The notes under the pieces: model-generated | The model's database searches: none | Seen by the model: the letters and a program-made list of their open reading frames with translations, nothing else | Told to the model about the DNA's origin: nothing | Translations under genes and position numbers: made by a program | In this document: piece after piece, positions 58,216 through 64,000 of the stretch | How positions within the stretch are numbered: the first letter of the stretch is position 1 | How the letters are laid out: each line of letters starts with the position of its first letter | Assembly (NCBI GenBank): GCA_964034945.1 | Contig: OZ035963.1 | Location: forward strand, 65,926,682 to 65,990,681 | Source: Chrysopilus asiliformis | Taxonomy: Eukaryota; Arthropoda; Insecta; Diptera; Rhagionidae | Direction of reading: 5' to 3' | DNA: 64,000 nt

Positions 58216-59466
58216 ATGAGTGGTAATAACATAGAATTTGTGAATACCGATGATATTGTCATTAAACATGAACTGGGTGCAACTGTAAAGCACGAAATAC
58301 TAGACGATGTCTTTCCCAGAGATGTTAATGAACTGTTCGAGAAAGCGTCGAAGTGTGGCGATATTTTCGTTTTTGAGGATGGAAAATTTACATTTTGCTG
58401 TTATTTTTGCAGCGAAAGATTCGTTATATATGAGGATTTCACCAATCATATCAGAGAAGGGCATTCGATACTTTTTAAACCAAATGTAGATCTATCCACG
58501 CACGGCGAGAGTGAGCTTCCAGCGGGCACCGATAAAGACGACCATCAAATTTCGGAATTTAGAAATTTGATGGTGGATCCTGAATGTATCTTGGAAAATC
58601 AGTCAAATGAGAGCTTATCGCCAGATTTACCGTTAAAGGCGAAGAAGGCGAGGCGCTCGAAATATCAATGTGACCAATGTGACAAGAAATGTCGAAATGA
58701 TTATGCTTTAAGTCGACATAAGAACAAATTTCACGCCCCTCCAGAGCAAATCGATGATCGTACCTGTAAATTCTGTTCGCGGGTTTTTGGAAATCTGAGA
58801 CGACGGAAAATCCACGAAAAGATCCACACAGAGGAGAAGAATGTCCATTGTCCAGTTTGTTCCAAAGCATTCCGAAAGAACTATCAAATGAAGAAACATT
58901 TGGTCATTCACTCTGCAGACAAACCCTACAAATGTGAATACTGTCCCTCGAGCTTTGCAGAGAAGAGAGACTACGAACGGCATAAACGAAGGACACATTT
59001 GGGCGAGAGATCTTACAAATGTGATTATTGTGATAAGACTTTTTTTGCCACTACTGAGAGAACATCTCACATGAGAATTCACACTGGCGAAAGACCATTT
59101 CAATGCGAGCAATGTGGACAGAGTTTTCGGGCAGCGAATGTATTGACAGCGCACAAAATTCGACATCATCTGAAATTGAAGAAATTCGAGTGTCAAATGT
59201 GCGATAAGAAATTTGTGACGAGTAGTTGTCTAACTCAACATATGGCAACGCATTCGAATGAGAAGACGATTTCCTGTTCCATTTGCTCAGCCACATTTTC
59301 CATAAAACGAGCTCTTCGGCATCACATGAAGCTACATTCTGATGTCAAGGAATATGCGTGTAAGATCTGTGGAAAGGAGTTTAAGCAGAGTCCTGGCTTA
59401 TATTCACACATGAAGACACATGGCATAACAAGTCAAAAAAGGGCCAAAGACACTGACGACGTTTAA
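58216..59466 (+). CDS. C2H2 zinc-finger protein ZnF-14
   Basis: Single exon, 416 residues. The N-terminus (MSGNNIEFVNTDDIVIKHEL) and the module (KCGDIFVFEDGKF ... CYFC) are close to ZnF-13. TVKHEI adds a second KxE motif. Nine fingers; finger 1 (CDQCDKKCRNDYAL) again has Cys for Phe. Middle fingers differ from ZnF-13 (CEYCPSSFAEKRDYERH against CEYCTSAFRDRTDYDRH). The last finger, CKICGKEFKQSPGLYSHMKTH, shares KQSPGLYSHMKTH with ZnF-15 and -16. Confidence 0.88.
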   Translation: MSGNNIEFVNTDDIVIKHELGATVKHEILDDVFPRDVNELFEKASKCGDIFVFEDGKFTFCCYFCSERFVIYEDFTNHIREGHSILFKPNVDLSTHGESELPAGTDKDDHQISEFRNLMVDPECILENQSNESLSPDLPLKAKKARRSKYQCDQCDKKCRNDYALSRHKNKFHAPPEQIDDRTCKFCSRVFGNLRRRKIHEKIHTEEKNVHCPVCSKAFRKNYQMKKHLVIHSADKPYKCEYCPSSFAEKRDYERHKRRTHLGERSYKCDYCDKTFFATTERTSHMRIHTGERPFQCEQCGQSFRAANVLTAHKIRHHLKLKKFECQMCDKKFVTSSCLTQHMATHSNEKTISCSICSATFSIKRALRHHMKLHSDVKEYACKICGKEFKQSPGLYSHMKTHGITSQKRAKDTDDV

Positions 59467-59611
59467 ATTTTAAAATTGGAATGTAAAATTGATGTAGTTA
59501 AGAATTTATTATTCCTGTTCCACCACGAGACCCAAAATAAACGAACAATTACCATCTATAATAAATTTATTAAAATTGATTTTTGTTTTATTAAATGAGC
59601 TGATTCTGAAA

Positions 59612-60115
59612 AAAATTTGTCATCATATCGAGTACTTGACGATCGGCCCCTGGCAATTGTAGCTTTTCTTATGTTTTTAATAGAATTGGGACCTTACGAA
59701 AACAAAATTCAGTTGGTTATAAATTAGATAACCTAGAGTAGGGTGGTCCATGCTTAAAATTTTTTTTCTTTTCGGAAAATGGTTTTCAAAAATTGACAAT
59801 AAATTTCAGCTTTCGAATTCGGATTCACTTTACCCACTCCTACTACGCCCCTGCCACTCGGTCTCCTTTTCAATGAGTCTATATTAGAGATGGACCCCCG
59901 ATGATTATGCAGGCCGAATTTCAGGTTAATCGGCTCGGTAATTTTTTCGCGAGCTAAGCTTTGGATTCACTTTACTCCCTGCAGCACCCGGGCTATTATC
60001 CAATATGCTTATGTTGGAACCAGGCCTACAGCGAACATCTATGAGAAATTTCAGGTTAATTGGTTTAGCCATTTTCATGTTAAAGAAGAACAGACAGAGA
60101 CACCAACTCATTTTT
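59612..60115 (-). repeat. R1 fragment followed by reverse R2 copy
   Basis: 59612-59690 contains TTGACGATCGGCCCCTGGCA and AATTGTAGCTTTTC, as at 365-400 (R1). 59820-60115 contains CCAATATGCTTATGTTGGAA, TGAGAAATTTCAGGTTAATT and AACAGACAGAGACACCAACT, the reverse complement of R2 (compare 19085-19200). No microsatellite expansion. Confidence 0.6.
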
Positions 60116-60294
60116 TTAAATATGATTTTGTTTTTTCCCGTTTTTGTTATTTACTATATTCGGTATCTCCCTGCATCTACAGACTTTTATCCGAATATAA
60201 AGAATTTTTTGTTGCTTTTTGTAAAAACCTCAATATTAAATAATACATTTTTTCCGATTTTTTTTTTAATAAAAAACAATGTTACATCAAAACA

Positions 60295-61720
60295 TCAATA
60301 TTCACTGCTTTCTTCATTTAATACCGATGGTTTTTTCTCATTAACAACTCCGTGGGTTTTCATATGCGAATATAGACCGGGGCTTTGTTTAAATCCCTTG
60401 CCACAGATCTTACAGACATACTCTTTTATATCTGAATGCAGCTTGACGTGATGTCGAAGAGCTCTACGTCTCGCAAAGGTCGCCGAACACACATTACACT
60501 CGAAAGGCTTTTCGTCCGAATGCGAAGCCATATGTTCTTTAAGGCAGGCTTTAGTTAGAAACATTTTATTGCAAATTTTACATTCAATTTTCTTTTCTCG
60601 CATGTGATTTCTGATTTTGTGACTGGAGAACTGACATTGGGTACTGAAGCTAGCGCCACACTCCTCGCACTGGTATGGTTTCTAAAAATAATAACAAAAA
60701 AAAATAAATAAATACAAATTGAAAACAATTTTGCTTTATTATACATTATACCTCTCCAGTGTGTATACGCATGTGGACTGTCCGCTGCGTATTTGAAAAA
60801 AATGTTTTCTCACAAATATCACACTTGAATGGTCTTTCATTAAGGTGCTTCCTTTTCATGTGTGTCTCGAAATTCTGTTTGCTGATATATCCATTAAAAC
60901 AAATGTCGCATTTATAAGGCCTTTCCCCGGTATGGTGAAGCAAATGTCGATTCAGTTGACGTTTCTCGAAAAACACTTTCGGACATTCTGTACATTGGAA
61001 TCTTTTCTCACTCTTGTGGTTGTTCTCGTGGACTTTTCGTTGAATCTGATCGAGAAAGAAGCTATCACAGTGTTTACATTTAAAGTGGCCAGGCTGTTTC
61101 GCTTTAGTTTTACTTCTGACTTTAATTCTTCGTAATAGATGGTCTTTATTCTTTAAATCATCACTATTGCTTTTTAGGACAGATTGTTTTTCTGTTTTTG
61201 ATTTAGGAATAGACGATTTGGTGTTATCGGTATTTTTGTGGTGCTTCAAGTGTTTTCTCAGGCCCACCTTTGTTCGTAATGACTTTCCACATTCCGCGCA
61301 ATCAAACTTGGCTTCTAGATTTTCAAATTCTTCTGTACCGTTTAGATTTGATCCTCCTGAATCCGGATTTTCATTCTCCATATTATCGAAACTGATTTCC
61401 GGTTCCAAAGCAGTGTGTTGTTCCAACTTGCAATTTGTTTCCTGTGGATGTTCCGCATCGTATTGTTTGAAGAGAATCGAATGTGTTTCTTGAATATGGT
61501 CTGTAAACTGTTGATATTGTGTAAATTTATCTCTGCAGAAATAGCAAGCGAAGGTGAATGTCCGATTCTCGAACAAAAATATGTCACCACACTTTGAAGC
61601 CTTGGCCAAAAAGTCTTCATCTGACGGTAAATCTTCCCATAATGTGTCACATTTGATGTCCAATTCATTTTTGATTATGTCGGTACTCGCATTGACAAAT
61701 TCAATTGCGTTTGAGCCCAT
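60295..61720 (-). CDS. C2H2 zinc-finger protein ZnF-15
   Basis: Exons (minus strand) 61720-60752 and 60681-60295, intron after HTGE, phase 0, giving 451 codons plus TGA. IIKNEL is the KxE motif. The module KCGDIFLFENRTF ... CYFC spans about residues 46-83. Nine fingers; finger 1 has Leu for the core Phe (CAECGKSLRTKVGL). The 5' three-quarters of exon 1 and the last two fingers are almost identical to ZnF-16, while fingers 4-7 differ strongly. The last finger is CKICGKGFKQSPGLYSHMKTH. Confidence 0.88.
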
Positions 61721-61790
61721 TGTTGATTAACAAAAATTGAAATTATTAATAAACTGCAAAGAAAACAAATCCCAAACAATACCAAAAATA

Positions 61791-61800
61791 GTTCACAATA
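61791..61800 (-). promoter_or_regulatory. shared upstream motif of ZnF-15
   Basis: On the minus strand: GTCAA, 11 bp, TATTGTGAAC, 71 bp before the ATG. Confidence 0.55.
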
Positions 61801-62106
61801 GCAACACAAAGTTGACATTTCAACGTAGTGTTTTCATCTTTCAACGTAGTGTGAAGATATACTTAAAAGATGGATTCACACTCTAAACGTAAACTTTCGT
61901 TTTTACAGGTTGGTTTCCTTAGAGCCTTACCAATAAACACTGAAAAAGTCGAGTCTACCTATTTCTGGTGGAATTTTAAGGTTTTATTGAAACTTGAGCA
62001 GCCCACAAAAAGCTTCTTATAGGCACCATTTCATCTAAAATCTAAAAATTCGTTTCAACTTAACAAACTCCGTTTGTTTTGATAAAAAGACTCATTCAAT
62101 CTATAA
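61801..62106. other. spacer ZnF-15 / pseudogene
   Basis: No gene recognised. Confidence 0.4.
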
Positions 62107-62610
62107 ATTTGTTAAAACTTCTATATTCATCGTCTTCCTCATTCAATTGCGATGGTTTTTTTTTGTTTAAATCCCTTGTCACAGATTTTACACACATACT
62201 CTTTTATATCTGAATGCAACTTGACGTGATAATGAAGTGCTCTACGCCTAGCAAAGGTCGCTGTAAACTCGAAAGGCTTTTCGTCCGAATGCGACGTCAT
62301 GTGTTCTTTAAGGCAGGCTTTCGTCAGAAACATTTTATTGGAAATTTTACATTGAATTTTCTTTTCTCGAATGTTTTTTGAATTTTGTGGCTGTTTAACA
62401 GAGATTGTGTACGAAAATTGGCGCCGTACTCCTCGCACTGATACGGTTTCTAAAAGTTACAAGAAAAAAAATTAAAAATAGCAGTTAATTTCACTATTTC
62501 CTACCTCTCCACTTCCAGTTTGTTTCCTGAAGATCTTTCGCATCGTATGGTTTGAAGAGAAATGAATGAGATTAATTTTTTAATGTAATCTTGTTTTTTG
62601 GGTATTATTC
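62107..62610 (-). pseudogene. zinc-finger pseudogene between ZnF-15 and ZnF-16
   Basis: The order on the minus strand is the same as in ZnF-15/16. A remnant of the linker (about 62570-62510, related to FKQYDAEHPQETNCKLE) is followed directly by GE and a splice donor, so the rest of exon 1 is deleted. An intron follows, and then an exon-2 copy (about 62452-62139). The exon-2 copy has lost key residues: CEEC became CEEY, CKIC became CKIS, finger 8 lost its Cys pair (FEFTATF), and finger 9 is cut after KGFKQ. Its frame is also shifted near the start. It keeps the intron, so it arose by DNA duplication, not retroposition. Confidence 0.8.
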
Positions 62611-62652
62611 TTAAAAAAGGATTCTCTTATGTTTAATTTTATTAAAATTTCC

Positions 62653-64000
62653 CTATTTACTCTCGTCATTGAGCTTTGAAGATTTCTTCTCATTGACAAC
62701 TCCATGCGTTTTCATATGCGAATATAGACCGGGGCTTTGTTTAAATCCCTTGCCACAGATCTTACAGACATACTCTTTTATATCTGAATGCAGCTTGACG
62801 TGATGTCGAAGAGCTCTACGTCTTGCAAAGGTCGCCGAACACACATTACACTCGAAAGGCTTTTCGTCGGAATGCGAAGCCATGTGGTCTTTAAGGCAAG
62901 CATTTGTCAAAAACATCTTTTTGCAAGTTTCACATTCGATTTTCTTTTCGTGCGTGTGATTTCGAATTTTGTGGCTGCGGAATCGACCCCTTGAACGAAA
63001 ACTAGCTCCGCACTCCTCGCACTGGAACGGTTTCTACAAATTACAAAAAAAAAATAATTCTTGGAATGAATTTTACATTTTTGTACCTCTCCAGTGTGTA
63101 TACGCATGTGTGTTGTTTTCTCTCCGTTTACGAAAAAGGTGCTCTCGCAATAATCACATTTGAATCGTCTTTCTCTAAGATGCTTCCTTTTCATGTGGAT
63201 TTCCAAACCATTTTTTGTAATATATCCTTTAGAGCAAAGGTCACACTTAAATGGTCTTTCGCCCGTGTGATGAAGCAAATGTCGATTCAGTTGACGTTTC
63301 TCGAAAAACACTTTCGGACATTCTGTACATTGGAATCTTTTCTCACTCTTGTGGTTGTTCTCGTGTACTTTCCGCTGAATCTGATCGAGAAAGAAGCTAT
63401 CACAGTGTTTACATTTAAAGTGGCCAGGCTGTTTCGCTTTAGTTTTACTTCTGACTTTAATTCGTCGTAATAGATGGTCTTTATTCTTTAAATCATCACT
63501 ATTGCTTTTTAGGACAGATTGTTTTTCTGTTTTTGATTTAGGAATAGACGATTTTGTGTTATCGGTATTTTTGTGCTGCTTCAAGTGTTTTCTCAGGCCC
63601 ACCTTTGTTCGTAATGACTTTCCACATTCCGCGCAATCAAACTTGGCTTCTAGATTTTCAAATTCTTCAGTACCGTTTAGATTTGATCCTCCTGAATCCG
63701 GATTTTCATTCTCCATATTATCGAAACTGATTTCCGGTTCCAAAGCAGTGGGTTGTTCCAACTTGCAATTTGTTTCCTGTGGATTTTCCGCATCGTATTG
63801 TTTGAAGAGAATCGAATGTGTTTCTTGAATATGGTCTGTAAACTGTTCATATTGTGTAAATTTATCTCTGCAGAAATAGCAAGCGAAGGTGAATGTCCGA
63901 TTCTCGAACAAAAATATGTCACCACACTTTGAAGCCTTGGCCAAAAAGTCTTCATCTGACGGTAAATCTTCCCATAATGTGTCACATTTGATGTCCAATT
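62653..64000 (-). CDS. C2H2 zinc-finger protein ZnF-16, 5' end outside window
   Basis: Exon 2 is 63033-62653 (TAG stop). Exon 1 runs from 63087 past the right edge; the first about 20 codons, including the ATG, are missing. By analogy with ZnF-15 the first visible residues are LDIKCD. The module KCGDIFLFENRTF ... CYFC and nine fingers are present. From the left part of exon 1 (finger 4, RPFKCDLCSKGYITKNGLEIH) it departs abruptly from ZnF-15 after near identity. Fingers 8 and 9 are identical again. The visible frame is intact apart from the edge. Confidence 0.87.

Noticed and set aside
28135..64000. ZAD domain at the zinc-finger N-termini
   Set aside because: The Cys spacing and the CYFC...H-x4-H pattern do not fit the two C-x2-C pairs of ZAD.
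1..64000. tRNA, rRNA or other structured RNA genes
   Set aside because: Reading by eye found no box A/B pair with a cloverleaf; a covariance-model scan would be needed to exclude them.

Overview
The window looks like nuclear DNA of an AT-rich insect. Genes are split by short GT-AG introns, the animal families PDZD8 and LRRC20 are present, C2H2 zinc-finger genes are arrayed in tandem, and non-coding DNA carries MITEs and GACA/GACG-type microsatellites. A fly is my best guess, but no marker seen here fixes the order. No tRNA, rRNA, operon or prokaryotic feature was seen.

Left part, 1-26284. A satellite-rich stretch leads into the last seven coding exons of a PDZD8-like gene (2823-8032, + strand; SMP, PDZ, C2 and C1 domains; 5' end outside the window or unrecognised). 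A repeat-rich gap follows, then an LRRC20-like gene (13482-23088, + strand) with two alternative first coding exons whose protein ends resemble each other. Mobile material here includes two piggyBac-like TTAA MITEs, one pogo-like MITE with an expanded 15-bp repeat, two adjacent foldback elements, and two dispersed families (called R1 and R2 here), both associated with GACA/CTGT-type microsatellites.

Right part, 26285-64000. This is a cluster of 16 paralogous C2H2 zinc-finger genes (ZnF-1 to ZnF-16, the last running off the right edge) plus one zinc-finger pseudogene. One unrelated intronless RRM/F-box/LRR gene (42328-43908) sits inside it. Nearly all ZnF proteins share one plan: a short acidic N-terminus, usually with an (I/V/L)-K-x-E motif; a distinctive N-terminal module (K-C-G-[DE]-x-F, then C-[YCF]-F-C and an x-F-x2-H-x4-H half); an acidic linker; and nine fingers, the last of which is almost invariant. 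The genes differ mainly in the middle fingers. Several genes share an upstream sequence, TATTGTGAAT, read in the same direction as the gene and often preceded by GTCAA about 5 or 10 bp away. Duplication and conversion are visible as a tandem pair (ZnF-10/11), homogenised 5' halves (ZnF-3/5), a mosaic pair (ZnF-15/16), an in-frame internal duplication (ZnF-12), a duplicated tail (ZnF-4) and a decayed copy. I infer that these are a recently expanding family of nuclear DNA-binding regulators in which ends and promoters are kept alike while the DNA-reading fingers diversify. Exon joins were worked out by hand from splice sites, reading phase and paralogue alignment; none is backed by transcript data.
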